From assembly GCF_003074055.1 (NCBI RefSeq), contig NZ_CP029043.1, positions 310,001 through 374,000 on the forward strand: DNA of 64,000 nucleotides, written 5' to 3'. This document shows, in pieces, positions 47,198 through 55,129 of this stretch. Under the pieces are notes generated by a model. The model ran no database searches. It saw nothing but the letters and a program-made list of their open reading frames with translations, and was not told the origin of the DNA. Position 1 is the first letter of the stretch; each line of letters starts with the position of its first letter. The position numbers were made by a program, and so were the translations under genes. This DNA comes from Streptomyces nigra (lineage in GTDB: Bacteria > Actinomycetota > Actinomycetes > Streptomycetales > Streptomycetaceae).

Positions 47198-47821
47198 TCA
47201 GTCGAAGGCCACGACCAGGCGGACGCCGTCGTCGCCGAAGCGTCCGGCCAACGCCTTCATCACGGCGAAGACGTGTGGCCAGTCGCTGTCCGGACCCAGC
47301 ACGGTGCCCGCGGTCAGCGGTTCGTAGGCGCAGACCACATCGCCGTTGGTCCACTCGACACGTTGTGAGCCGCCGCCCGTCTCCACGGGTGGCGTGCCGA
47401 CCACGGCGAGGACCTCCGACGGCCACTCATCGGAGACGAGTTGACGATGCTGCATCCACGAACGTGACGTCTCTTGCCAGGTCACGCGGCCGACGAAATG
47501 GCCGGGCCGGGTCGCGGGATCGATGGAGGCGAGTTCTCTCCAGCTGACCCAGCTCGCGCCGTCCATGTCGCCCCGCGCAACCCAGGAGGCCAGGCTCGAA
47601 TGCATGGTGCTCGACACATCGACAGGGAGACCACGACCGGGCGCGACAGGCGCGAAGCCCGCGTAGTTGCGCACTCCGAAGAGCAGGCCGAAGGACGTGT
47701 AGTCGGTCTCGTCGTACAGCGGCCACAAGTCCATCGCGGTCACCCATGGCTCGCCCTCGTAGTACTCCGTGCCTGCGTGAGGATGACGAAACTCGACCCC
47801 GCCGTAGATGTCCGTGCCCAT
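47198..47821 (-). CDS. Hypothetical protein (MGTDIYG-type)
   Basis: A 207-residue cytoplasmic protein with no recognised domain. It opens MGTDIYGGVEFRHPHAG and continues WVTAMDLWPLYDETDYTSFGLLFGVRNYAGFAPVAPGRGLP. It has several Trp residues and no membrane segment. The start motif MGTDI-G-VE is common in phage and actinobacterial hypotheticals whose role is unknown. The 3' end faces the fusion gene. The 5' end lies beside IS debris at 47886, so it may be part of an acquired patch. Confidence 0.6.
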   Translation of the reverse strand: MGTDIYGGVEFRHPHAGTEYYEGEPWVTAMDLWPLYDETDYTSFGLLFGVRNYAGFAPVAPGRGLPVDVSSTMHSSLASWVARGDMDGASWVSWRELASIDPATRPGHFVGRVTWQETSRSWMQHRQLVSDEWPSEVLAVVGTPPVETGGGSQRVEWTNGDVVCAYEPLTAGTVLGPDSDWPHVFAVMKALAGRFGDDGVRLVVAFD

Positions 47822-47885
47822 GGTCGTGCACCGTAATGGCCCTGGCGTGAGCGGTGCACGTCAGTTAGTGCTCCTAGCAAAATGA

Positions 47886-48135
47886 CCGACTGCGCCTTGG
47901 AATGACAGCCTGTCAGTCGGTGTTGTGCTTGCATCTGGTGGATCGGGGTGGGGTGTGGGGCAGCGCAGGCCGTGGGAGGTCGAGGACGGGCTGTGGGAGC
48001 GGATCGCTCCGCTGTTGCCGGTGGTCGAACGCCGGCAGCGGCATCCGCGGCGCAGGCGGCTGGATGACCGGCGAGTGCTCAGCGGGATCCTGTTCGTGCT
48101 GTACACAGGAATCCCATGGAGGTTCCTGCCACGGG
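47886..48135 (+). mobile_element. 5' fragment of an IS5-family (IS427-like) insertion sequence
   Basis: About 240 bases are identical by eye to the start of the IS at 49908 and encode RRPWEVEDGLWERIAPLLPVVERRQRHPRRRRLDDRRVLSGILFVLYTGIPW, the N-terminal DUF4096 part of an IS5-family transposase. Identity ends near 48135, where unrelated IS-end sequence begins. The catalytic domain is absent. Confidence 0.8.
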
Positions 48136-48164
48136 AACCCGGTCGTTCTCACGCCGTGCCGACC

Positions 48165-48337
48165 TGCTGACGGATCGTAGGCGGGGCCGGTCGTGGGCAC
48201 AGCCGAACCGGGCATCCCGCTGGAGCGGGATCTGCCCGATGATCCACGCCATGGTCATCGGCCGCTGACCCGCACGAGTACCCAACTCGCCATTCACACC
48301 AGACCTGTGACCAGCAACTTCAGCTTGCACACCGCTC
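48165..48337 (-). mobile_element. Orphan left end of an ISL2-type element
   Basis: Read on the minus strand from 48337, this ~170-base segment starts GAGCGGTGTGCA and runs to CCTACGATCCGTCAGCAGG, matching the left end of the 58447 element at roughly 85% by eye. The flanking trinucleotide is ATT, as at 63648. The rest of the element is gone. The tip supplies GA of the TGA stop of the adjacent TetR gene. With the previous entry it fills the gap between 47822 and 48335. Confidence 0.72.
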
Positions 48338-48914
48338 ATTGAGGCGCGATTGCGGTTCGTATGACCATTTCGACAAGCTGATCGCCGGTAACATGCCACT
48401 TCTGGGTTTCCAGGAGACCGCCGTTCTCGAAGCTGATGATGCCGTGCACGCTGGTCAGCAACATCGCACCGACCGGCCGGGCGCGCTCTGGATCCGCCAG
48501 GGCGCCCGCGACGATCGAAAGGAACTGGTCGTGCGTGCGTGACACGGCAGCGATCGCTTCGCTGGATGCAGTCGATGGCGCGTCAAACATCAACGCATAG
48601 GCGTGTGGGTGCCGCCGACCGACGTCCATCAGGAGGGCCAGTGCGCGTGCCAGGCGCTCGGTCGGCGGCAGATGTTCCGCCGCAATGAGTGCATCGAGAC
48701 CTTCGCCAACCTGACCCCAGCTCCTGGCTGCGACCGCGGCGAGCAGGTGCTCCTTGTCCGGAAAATGTCCGTACGGCGCACCGCGAGACACGTCTGCCCT
48801 GGTCCCCACGGCGCGCAGGGTCACCGCGCCGGGCCCGCCCTCGTCCAGCAGATCGGCGGCAGCTTCGACCAGCGCTCGCCGGGTGGCTGCGGCACTTTCC
48901 AATCGGCTGACCAT
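48336..48914 (-). CDS. TetR family regulator, 3' end formed by an IS tip
   Basis: A 192-residue TetR regulator: SAAATRRALVEAAADLLDEGGPGAVTLRAVGTRADVSRGAPYGHFPDKEHLLAAVAARSW is the HTH, with a TetR_C_33-like ligand domain (MDVGRRHPHAYALMFDAPS ... MLLTSVHGIISFENGGL). Its TGA at 48336-48338 uses a T from host DNA and GA from the IS tip, so the original C-terminus may have been a little longer. An upstream ATG at 48941 adds MTASRNIGG but overlaps an operator. It is divergent from the SDR gene, with three TGAC-N3-GTCA sites between or over the starts. Confidence 0.88.
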   Translation of the reverse strand: MVSRLESAAATRRALVEAAADLLDEGGPGAVTLRAVGTRADVSRGAPYGHFPDKEHLLAAVAARSWGQVGEGLDALIAAEHLPPTERLARALALLMDVGRRHPHAYALMFDAPSTASSEAIAAVSRTHDQFLSIVAGALADPERARPVGAMLLTSVHGIISFENGGLLETQKWHVTGDQLVEMVIRTAIAPQ

Positions 48915-48929
48915 GCCCCCAATGTTACG

Positions 48930-48997
48930 TGACGCTGTCACACGACTCGTTTGACAATGTCACATGAGCCGCTATCGTCATTCATATGACAACGTCA
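48930..48997. promoter_or_regulatory. Three TGAC-N3-GTCA operators and a promoter
   Basis: TGACGCTGTCA (48930-48940), TGACAATGTCA (48952-48962) and TGACAACGTCA (48987-48997) share one palindromic form; the last two are each followed by CATGAGC. A promoter for the SDR gene, TTGACA (48951-48956), 16 bases, TATCGT (48973-48978), overlaps the middle site. The third site covers the SDR start codon. Confidence 0.72.
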
Positions 48998-49864
48998 CAT
49001 GAGCACTCCGGGATGGTCCTGATTACTGGCGCGTCGACCGGCATGGGTGCCGCGACCGCCCGCGAGCTTGCCCGCCGCGGCTTTCATGTTCTGGCAGGCG
49101 TCCGGCGCCCATCCGACGCCGACACGCTGCGGAGCGCGGGACTGGAGCCGGTGTTCCTGGACATCACCAATCCCGAACAGATCGCCTCAGTTTCCAAACG
49201 TATCGCCGACGACCCGGCAGGGCGACCGCTTCGCGCAGTGATCAACAACGCCGGCATCGCCATCAACGCGCCGGTCGAGGTGCTGTCGATGGAGGAGTGG
49301 CAACAGCAATTCGACGTGAACTTCTTCGGGCACATCGCGGTGACCAAAGCCGTCCTGCCCGCACTGCACGCCAGCGGCGGCCGGGTGGTGAACATCAGCT
49401 CCATCGGAGGCCGGATCGCGATGCCGACCTACGGCGCCTACGCCGCTGCGAAGTTCGCCATGGAAGCGATGAGCGACTCCCTGCGGCGGGAGCTCGCACC
49501 TCACGGCGTGCAGGTCGTGGTCGTCGAGCCCGGCGGGGTAAAGACTGAGATGACCGGCCACGGCATCGAGCGGGCGAACGACACCATTGCCACGTTGTCG
49601 CCGACCCAGCGCAGCCGCTACGGCGAGCTGCTGCAGGCGATCATCAACCAGGCGACATCGTTCACCGACTCCGGACTGTCCGCCGAGGCCGCTGCCCTGG
49701 TCATCGCCAAGGCCGCGACCGCCCGGCGCCCGCGCACCCGGTACACCATCGGGCGCGACGCGGCCGTACTCACCCGCCTGTCACGGATCCTCTCCGACAA
49801 GATGCTCGACCGTATCCTTGCCGCCAACCTTCGCCCCCATTACCCCAAACCGCACAGCGCCTGA
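48986..49864 (+). CDS. SDR family oxidoreductase
   Basis: A 292-residue classical SDR: MVLITGASTGMGAATARELARRGFHVLAGVR, NNAGIAINAPVEVLSMEEWQQQFDVNFFG, catalytic Ser in VVNISSIGG and Tyr-Lys in YGAYAAAKFAMEA, followed by VEPGGVKTEM. The C-terminal ~60 residues (ARRPRTRYTIGRDAAVLTRLSRILSDKMLDRIL) match retinol-dehydrogenase-like SDRs. The ATG at 48986 overlaps an operator; ATG 49013 (MVLITG) would leave the site in the leader and is a serious alternative. It is divergent from TetR, which probably represses it. IS fragments flank the pair. Confidence 0.93.
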   Translation: MTTSHEHSGMVLITGASTGMGAATARELARRGFHVLAGVRRPSDADTLRSAGLEPVFLDITNPEQIASVSKRIADDPAGRPLRAVINNAGIAINAPVEVLSMEEWQQQFDVNFFGHIAVTKAVLPALHASGGRVVNISSIGGRIAMPTYGAYAAAKFAMEAMSDSLRRELAPHGVQVVVVEPGGVKTEMTGHGIERANDTIATLSPTQRSRYGELLQAIINQATSFTDSGLSAEAAALVIAKAATARRPRTRYTIGRDAAVLTRLSRILSDKMLDRILAANLRPHYPKPHSA

Positions 49865-49907
49865 TCAATTGCGCCAGCAGGGAGGGTGTATGAGGAATCA
49901 GACACTC

Positions 49908-50790
49908 CCGACTGCGCCTTGGAATGACAGCCTGTCAGTCGGTGTTGTGCTTGCATCTGGTGGATCGGGGTGGGGTGTGGGGCAGCGCAGGCCGTGGGAG
50001 GTCGAGGACGGGCTGTGGGAGCGGATCGCTCCGCTGTTGCCGGTGGTCGAACGCCGGCAGCGGCATCCGCGGCGCAGGCGGCTGGATGACCGGCGAGTGC
50101 TCAGCGGGATCCTGTTCGTGCTGTACACAGGAATCCCATGGGAGTTCCTGCCGCAGGAGCTGGGCTACGGATCGGGCAGTACGTGCTGGCGCAGGCTGCG
50201 GGACTGGCAGGAGGCCGGAGTGTGGCAGGCGCTGCACGAGCTGCTCCTGGCCGAGTTACGTGCGGCCGATCTGCTGGACTTCTCCCGGGCCGCGGTGGAC
50301 GGCTCGCATCTGCGGGCGATGAAGGCGGAGCCAAGACGGGGCCGTCCCCGGTGGACCGGGGCAGGACGGGCAGCAAGCACCACGTAATCGTGGAGGCGCA
50401 CGGCATCCCGCTCGCCGCCATTCTGACCGGCGGCAACCGCCACGACGTCACCCAGCTGATGCCCCTGGTCCACGCCGTGTCCCCGGTCCAGGGCAAGCGC
50501 GGGCGACCCCGCCGGCGGCCCCGGCGTGCTGTACGCCGACCGCGGCTACGACTACGACGTCTACCGCCGCGCCGTGCGTGAGGTGGGCATCCGCCCGGTC
50601 ATCGCCTGCCGTGGGACCGGGCACCGGCTCCGACCTGGGCGTGCACCGCTGGGTCGTCGAAGCCGCCTTTGCGCTCCTGCACTGGTTCCGACGCCTGCGC
50701 ATCCGCTGGGAGGTCCGCGACGACCTCCACGAAGCCTTCCTCAGCCTCGGCTGCAGCATCATCTGTCGGCGTCGCCTGAAGACCTCTTTT
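49908..50790 (+). mobile_element. IS5-family (IS427-like) insertion sequence with degenerate transposase
   Basis: The transposase begins RRPWEVEDGLWERIAPLLP and runs to AVDGSHLRAMK with the first catalytic Asp (AVDGSH). It then changes frame: near 50325 to GGAKTGPSPVDRGRTGSKHHVIVEAHGIPLAAILTGGNRHD, near 50510 to LYADRGYDYDVYRRAVREVGIRPVIACRG with the second Asp, and near 50620 to GVHRWVVEAAFALLHWFRRLRIRWEVRDDLHEAFLSLG with the catalytic Glu. The first shift could be programmed, as in many IS427-group elements; the other two make it inactive. The exact right end was not found. Confidence 0.82.
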
Positions 50791-50889
50791 TGCTACGAGT
50801 CCTTAGTCGCAGGCGGAGGGCGGGCGCCCTTACGCCAACCACCTCCCGTCTCGCATGATGACTCGGCCGCGCAGTCGCCGACGCGCCTC

Positions 50890-51621
50890 TCAGCTGCTGT
50901 GAGGCAACGGAGATCCTTCGCCTCCCGCGAGCCTTGAGCGCACCCATGTCCCGTCGTCCGTCAGGTACCTGTCCACCGTCAGGCCCGCCTCCGCCAGAGC
51001 GTCGTCGAACTGGATCTTCGTCAGGGGGCGGGACAGGAACGTCTGGGTCCAGGTGGTGTCCGGGAACTCGTACTCCACGTGGACCGAGTTCGCCCCGTCA
51101 CCTATCGGCTCCGCCGAGACGACTCGTACCGTGAAGCCGCTCGGGTCGATGCGCTCGCGGGGCAGATTCATGTGCCAGCCCTCGCCCTCGCGTTGGATCA
51201 GTACGCAGCCGCCCGGGGCCAGGTGGCGGACGCACGTGCGGAGCAGCGCCTGCCGTACTTCGACGTCGGCGGCGTGCACGAGGAACGAACCCAGCATCAC
51301 CACGTCGAAGGACTCGCCGAGGTCCAACTCCTCGATCGGGCTGCATATCGTGCGCGCACCGCGAACGCGGTCCAGCATCTCCTGGGACTCGTCCACGGCC
51401 GTCACCGTGAACCCCCGTTCCAGGAGCGCGTGGGTCACGCGTCCCACTCCGGAACCCAGCTCCAGGATGCTCGCCCCCGGCGGCACGGCCGCGGCGACGA
51501 TGTCCGGCTCGGTCCCGACCGGCAGTCGCGCGTACAGCTCGACCGCGCAGCCGTCCGGCGTGATCGCGCCCGGTCCGGTCCCTTGGTATCCCGCCCGCTT
51601 CGTCATCCCCATGTCCGTCAT
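50890..51621 (-). CDS. Class I SAM-dependent methyltransferase
   Basis: A 243-residue methyltransferase. Motif I is ASILELGSGVGRVTHALLERG, with the acidic end of strand 2 in VTAVDESQEMLDRVRG, motif II SFDVVMLGSFLVHA, and CVRHLAPGGCVLIQREGEGWHMN as motif III. The C-terminal third (FPDTTWTQTFLSRPLTKIQFDDALAEAGL) is the usual substrate-side cap. The substrate is unknown. The gene follows the IS pseudogene by about 100 bases and is 84 bases downstream of the DUF1801 gene on the same strand. Confidence 0.92.
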   Translation of the reverse strand: MTDMGMTKRAGYQGTGPGAITPDGCAVELYARLPVGTEPDIVAAAVPPGASILELGSGVGRVTHALLERGFTVTAVDESQEMLDRVRGARTICSPIEELDLGESFDVVMLGSFLVHAADVEVRQALLRTCVRHLAPGGCVLIQREGEGWHMNLPRERIDPSGFTVRVVSAEPIGDGANSVHVEYEFPDTTWTQTFLSRPLTKIQFDDALAEAGLTVDRYLTDDGTWVRSRLAGGEGSPLPHSS

Positions 51622-51705
51622 GCCCGTGCAACGGGTCGGCGCCGGGCCGCGGTTCCCCCACCCCGCCCGTTCCTCCGTTCGAGGGAAAGCGATGTGTCGC
51701 GCGGT

Positions 51706-52071
51706 TCAGCAGCTCTCGCCCGGGGAAGTTGCCACCGCCCTCAGCAGGTCCCGCACCAGGTCGAAGTCGATGTCGGCCGGTTTGCGGAACCGCAGGCAGC
51801 CTTTGCCCATGTCCTGCTCGCTCAGCCGGTCCGCGAAGGCTTCCCGGACGTCGCCGCGCATGAGGTAGAAGGACACGTACTGCTTCTGGCTCGCGAAGGC
51901 GATCTCGGGAGAGCCCTCCCGCTGATAGGTGGGCATGCCGTACGCCATCACCTCGTCGTAGCCCGTGAGCTCGGCCCGGCACAGCTGCCGCAGCCTGGTC
52001 AGGCCGGCCCTGCGCTCCTCGGGCAGCTCGGCCAGATACCCGTCGACGTCCGCCGCACCGCTCTGCACCAT
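51706..52071 (-). CDS. DUF1801 (YdhG-like) protein
   Basis: A 121-residue protein of the DUF1801/YdhG family: VDGYLAELPEERRAGLTRLRQLCRAELTGYDEVMAYGMPTYQREG, then IAFASQKQYVSFYLMRGD, then GKGCLRFRKPADIDFDLVRDLLRAVA. The fold is frataxin-like and some members are described as iron chaperones, but function is unproven. It begins next to a long hairpin at 52084 that probably ends the arsR transcript. Confidence 0.88.
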   Translation of the reverse strand: MVQSGAADVDGYLAELPEERRAGLTRLRQLCRAELTGYDEVMAYGMPTYQREGSPEIAFASQKQYVSFYLMRGDVREAFADRLSEQDMGKGCLRFRKPADIDFDLVRDLLRAVATSPGESC

Positions 52072-52083
52072 GGTGTGAGCCTA

Positions 52084-52140
52084 AGAGCTGCGAACAAGAG
52101 TGGAGCCCGGCTCGCGGACTCCACTTTTGTTCGGAGCTCT
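52084..52140. terminator. Long imperfect hairpin between arsR and the DUF1801 gene
   Basis: AGAGCTGCGAACAAGAGTGG on the left pairs, with two or three mismatches, with CCACTTTTGTTCGGAGCTCT on the right around a GC-rich loop. It is placed to stop transcripts coming from arsR, although the frameshifted arsR frame runs into it. Confidence 0.6.
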
Positions 52141-52451
52141 GAGCGACACCACCGGCGCGGACGGCGCTCGCCTCTCGCGGGGCGGTCAGGAACGCGGCGA
52201 GCCGGTCCAGGACGCCGGGCAGCACCCAGTAGTACACCCAGGTCCCACGCCGTTCGCAGTCGAGGAGGCCGGCCCGGCGCAGGAGCTTGAGGTGGTGGGA
52301 GATCGTCGGCTGGGGACAGGTCGAAGGCCGGTGTCAGCTCGCAGACACACACCTCGCCGCCCTCGCCCCGCGAGGCGATCATCGACACCAGACGCAGCCG
52401 GACCGGATCGCCCAGGGCTTTGAAGATCTTCGCCAGGTCGGCGGCCTGCAC
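52141..52451 (-). pseudogene. Frameshifted ArsR family regulator
   Basis: The first 46 residues (AADLAKIFKALGDPVRLRLVSMIASRGEGGEVCVCELTPAFDLS) are a normal ArsR start with the VCVCEL metal site. The next codons read PADDLPPPQ instead of the recognition helix. Removing one C from the CCCC run near 52316 restores QPTISHHLKLLRRAGLLDCERRGTWVYYWVLPGVLDRLAAFL in one frame. No clear stop follows, so the C-terminus is also uncertain. The intact protein would be an As(III)-responsive repressor of the divergent arsM. Sequencing error in a homopolymer is possible. Confidence 0.78.
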
Positions 52452-52529
52452 GCGGTGGACATAGGGGCGCAGCAGGCCACGGAATCCTGACCGATCACCT
52501 CAAGCTCTCGTTTCGCCGCACCTCCTATA

Positions 52530-52543
52530 TTGACGTTTCTCAA
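52530..52543. promoter_or_regulatory. Candidate ArsR operator
   Basis: TTGA-CGTTTC-TCAA is a perfect 4-bp-arm palindrome with a 6-base spacer, 79 bases upstream of the frameshifted arsR start and 106 bases before arsM. ArsR/SmtB sites have this TTGA/TCAA form. Confidence 0.45.
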
Positions 52544-52648
52544 AGCAGCGCGCAAGCTTGAATCAACGAACATCGATACAGGCCGGTCAGTCGGCGGCAG
52601 TGCAGCGCCCATGCCCCGATACATCACCACATCGCCTAGGAGCGAGTC

Positions 52649-53557
52649 ATGAACGAGCAGTCCAGCGATCTGCGCGAAACCGTCCGCCGGCGGTACGCGG
52701 CGGCCGCCACCACCGTGGCCGAGGGAGCCGCCGCCTGTTGCGGGTCCGGACCGACCTCGGTCGAGGTCGACGAGAGCTTCGGTTCCGGCCTCTACGACGC
52801 CGACGAGCGCGCCGGCCTCCCCGCCGAGGCCGTCGCCGCCTCCCTCGGCTGCGGCAACCCCACCGCCGTAGCCGAGCTCCGCGAGGGCGACCGTGTCCTG
52901 GACCTCGGTTCCGGCGGCGGCATCGACGTCCTGCTCTCCGCCCGGCGGGTCGGCCCGACCGGCAAGGCGTACGGGCTGGACATGACCGAGGAGATGCTGG
53001 CCCTGGCGCTGGCGAACGCGGAGAAGGCCGGCGCCGGCAACGTCGAGTTCCTCAAGGGCACCATCGAGGCGATCCCGTTGCCGGCGAACACCATCGACGT
53101 GGTGATCTCCAACTGCGTGATCAACCTGTCCGTCGACAAGCCCGCCGTCTTCACCGAGATGTTCCGGGTGCTCAGGCCGGGCGGCCGTGTCGGGATCTCC
53201 GACGTCGTCGCCGACGACGCCCTCACCTCCGCCCAGCGTGCCGAGCGCGGCGACCACGTCGGGTGCATCGCCGGGGCCCTGTCCTTCGCGGAGTACCGGG
53301 CGGGCCTGGAGGCCGCCGGTTTCACCGACGTCGAGATCACTCCGACGCACGCCGTCGCCGACGGCATGCGCTCCGCCATCGTCCGAGCCACGAAGGCCGC
53401 CACGACGGCCACCGGTCCGGACGCGCCGGCCGCGCGCACGGCGGACGGCTCCTGCTGCGGAGTCAGCGCCTGCTGCACCCCGGCCGAGGAGGCGGTCGAC
53501 CCGGCCGTCGGCGTCGACGAGGCGAAGTCGGCCGCCGGGTGCGGCTGCACGAGCTGA
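52649..53557 (+). CDS. arsM: Arsenite methyltransferase
   Basis: A 302-residue ArsM. The SAM-binding motif is RVLDLGSGGGIDVLLSARRVG, followed by GLDMTEEMLALALANAEKAG. The arsenic-binding cysteines are in place: Cys30-Cys31 (AACCGSG), Cys68 (SLGCGNP), Cys156 (ISNCVINLS) and Cys206 (VGCIAGALSF). A Cys-rich tail (SCCGVSACC and GCGCTS) may add metal binding. It methylates As(III) to volatile or less toxic products in the cytoplasm using SAM. The ATG at 52649 has AGGAG upstream. It is divergent from the broken arsR, so expression may be constitutive. Confidence 0.95.
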   Translation: MNEQSSDLRETVRRRYAAAATTVAEGAAACCGSGPTSVEVDESFGSGLYDADERAGLPAEAVAASLGCGNPTAVAELREGDRVLDLGSGGGIDVLLSARRVGPTGKAYGLDMTEEMLALALANAEKAGAGNVEFLKGTIEAIPLPANTIDVVISNCVINLSVDKPAVFTEMFRVLRPGGRVGISDVVADDALTSAQRAERGDHVGCIAGALSFAEYRAGLEAAGFTDVEITPTHAVADGMRSAIVRATKAATTATGPDAPAARTADGSCCGVSACCTPAEEAVDPAVGVDEAKSAAGCGCTS

Positions 53558-53581
53558 CCACGCGCAGGGGTCGTCAGCGCC

Positions 53582-53878
53582 TCACGGCATGTCACCGGAG
53601 TGGTAGAGACGGCACGCCACCCCCGGACCCGCCCCTCGGATCTCCCCGGCGCGTACGTCGTAGAGGGCTCGCCCGCCCGGGAACCGGCCCAGTTCCGTGG
53701 GCAGGGCGACACCCCCCTCCATCTCGTCGGCGCGCCACCCGGTGATGTCCAGCAGCAGCCCGTCCAACGGCCCGCCTATGAGCGCCGCGTACGTCCGGTG
53801 CGGCAGTGGGCACGGATGGGGGTCGTCGTGGTCATGGCCGTAGACCCGGCCCCTCAGCAGTTGCTCATCGCCGTTCAT
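53582..53878 (-). CDS. Hypothetical protein
   Basis: A 98-residue protein with no recognised domain. It is His/Asp-rich near the start (VYGHDHDDPHPCPLPHRTYAALIGGPLDGLLLDITGW). Similar short Streptomyces hypotheticals share 'IGGPLDG-LLD-TGW'. It has no membrane segment or signal peptide. An upstream in-frame start at 53965 would add 29 residues without support. It is convergent with arsM (24 bases). Confidence 0.55.
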   Translation of the reverse strand: MNGDEQLLRGRVYGHDHDDPHPCPLPHRTYAALIGGPLDGLLLDITGWRADEMEGGVALPTELGRFPGGRALYDVRAGEIRGAGPGVACRLYHSGDMP

Positions 53879-54300
53879 GGCACCAGCCTCGCAGCCGCCA
53901 CCGACAACGCCCGGTCCCCGCGACTGCCGAGCCGGCGAGAACCACGGACGCGCCGACTCCGCCACCGACTCCGGGCGAATTTGTTACTCACTTTCGGGTG
54001 AAGATCACCATGCGCGGCGACCGCACCATGCGTACCGGAATGCACGGCACCTGATCATCCAGGGAATTTCCCGCCAAGAACGCGTTTGCGTCACACAAGC
54101 CCTCATAGATGAGCATTGCAGTCGAGGGTCATAGAAATATCCACAAACGGTAACAACGCTCATGTCTTCACCACGCCTCCCCCACGGCGTGGACAAATTG
54201 CGTTCGCGGCCAACCGGTCGCCATCGCACACCGCACCGCTCCCCCGGGCAGCCACCCTGGCGCCCTGAGGGGCGGTGTCCGCACCACCAGGGAGAACCCT
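53879..54300. other. Gene-free stretch upstream of the lamin-tail gene
   Basis: These 422 bases hold the promoter region of the hypothetical gene on the minus strand and the leader of the lamin-tail gene. The section 54050-54170 is comparatively AT-rich and probably contains promoters. No known riboswitch, tRNA or clear inverted repeat was recognised. Confidence 0.5.
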
Positions 54301-54888
54301 TTGTCCACCCCCACCCGCACCCCCGCCTACATCACCGTCCGCCGGCTCGCGGCGGCATCGGTCGCCACCGGCGCTCTCGTCTCGGCGATCACGCTGCCGG
54401 CCTCCGCCGCCGACCACTCCCGCCACCAGCGGGGGCAGGTGGAGATCACGGCGGTCCAGTACGACTCGCCCGGCCGTGACAACTACTCCAACCGTTCCCT
54501 GAACCGCGAGTGGGTGGAGATCACCAACACCACCCGTCGCAGCGTCAACCTCGACGGCTGGACGCTGAAGAACCGGGACGGCCAGACCTACACCTTCGAC
54601 CACTACCGCCTCGCGGGCCGCGCCACCGTCCGCATCCACACGGGCATCGGCCGTGACACCCGCACCGACCTGTTCCAGGACCGCCGCTACTACGTCTGGG
54701 ACAACCGCTCCGACACCGCGACCCTCCGCAACGACCACGGCCGGCGCATCGACACCGAGTCGTGGGGCCACCACCGGGACGGAGGCAAGCACCGCCACGG
54801 TGACAAGAACCGGCACGGCGACAAGCGCCACCACGGCCAGTACGACCGCGGCCAGTACGACCACGGCCGGCACCACTACAACCGCTGA
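54301..54888 (+). CDS. Secreted lamin-tail-domain protein with His-rich tail
   Basis: A 195-residue exported protein. The TTG start at 54301 (GGGAGAA upstream) leads a signal peptide (RRLAAASVATGALVSAITLPASAAD). Residues ~45-155 are a lamin-tail (LTD) immunoglobulin-like domain: VEITAVQYDSPG, SLNREWVEITNTTRRSVNLDGWTLKNRDGQTYTFDHYRLAG, and YYVWDNRSDTATLRNDHGRRIDTESW. The last ~40 residues are a repetitive His/Gly/Asp/Arg tail (HRHGDKNRHGDKRHHGQYDRG) that may bind metal or polyanions. Streptomyces LTD proteins are secreted and of unknown role. A strong terminator follows. Confidence 0.9.
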   Translation: MSTPTRTPAYITVRRLAAASVATGALVSAITLPASAADHSRHQRGQVEITAVQYDSPGRDNYSNRSLNREWVEITNTTRRSVNLDGWTLKNRDGQTYTFDHYRLAGRATVRIHTGIGRDTRTDLFQDRRYYVWDNRSDTATLRNDHGRRIDTESWGHHRDGGKHRHGDKNRHGDKRHHGQYDRGQYDHGRHHYNR

Positions 54889-54945
54889 ACACCGCCGCGG
54901 TACGTGAGCTGAAGTCCCCCATCCACGCTGCGACGCGACACACCT

Positions 54946-54979
54946 GAGTGCACCCGGCCTCCCACGGCCGGGTGCACTC
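54946..54979 (+). terminator. Terminator hairpin after the lamin-tail gene
   Basis: A perfect 14-bp stem (GAGTGCACCCGGCC at 54946-54959 with its complement at 54966-54979) encloses the loop TCCCAC, 58 bases after the stop codon. Confidence 0.85.
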
Positions 54980-55129
54980 CTCTGTATGCGTCGCCCGCGA
55001 AGCTACAGCCGCCGGGACGAGTTCGCGGTGAGAGCTCGCGATGACCGCCGTCGATCCGCGCGGGCGAGGGGCGGCGGCCTTCTCCTCGGCGCCCCCGCCG
55101 AGCTGCGGGAGACGCCGACGATCGGGCTG

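Noticed and set aside
53879..54300. Possible riboswitch (c-di-AMP type) in front of the secreted lamin-tail protein.
   Set aside because: The conserved core sequences could not be found in order.
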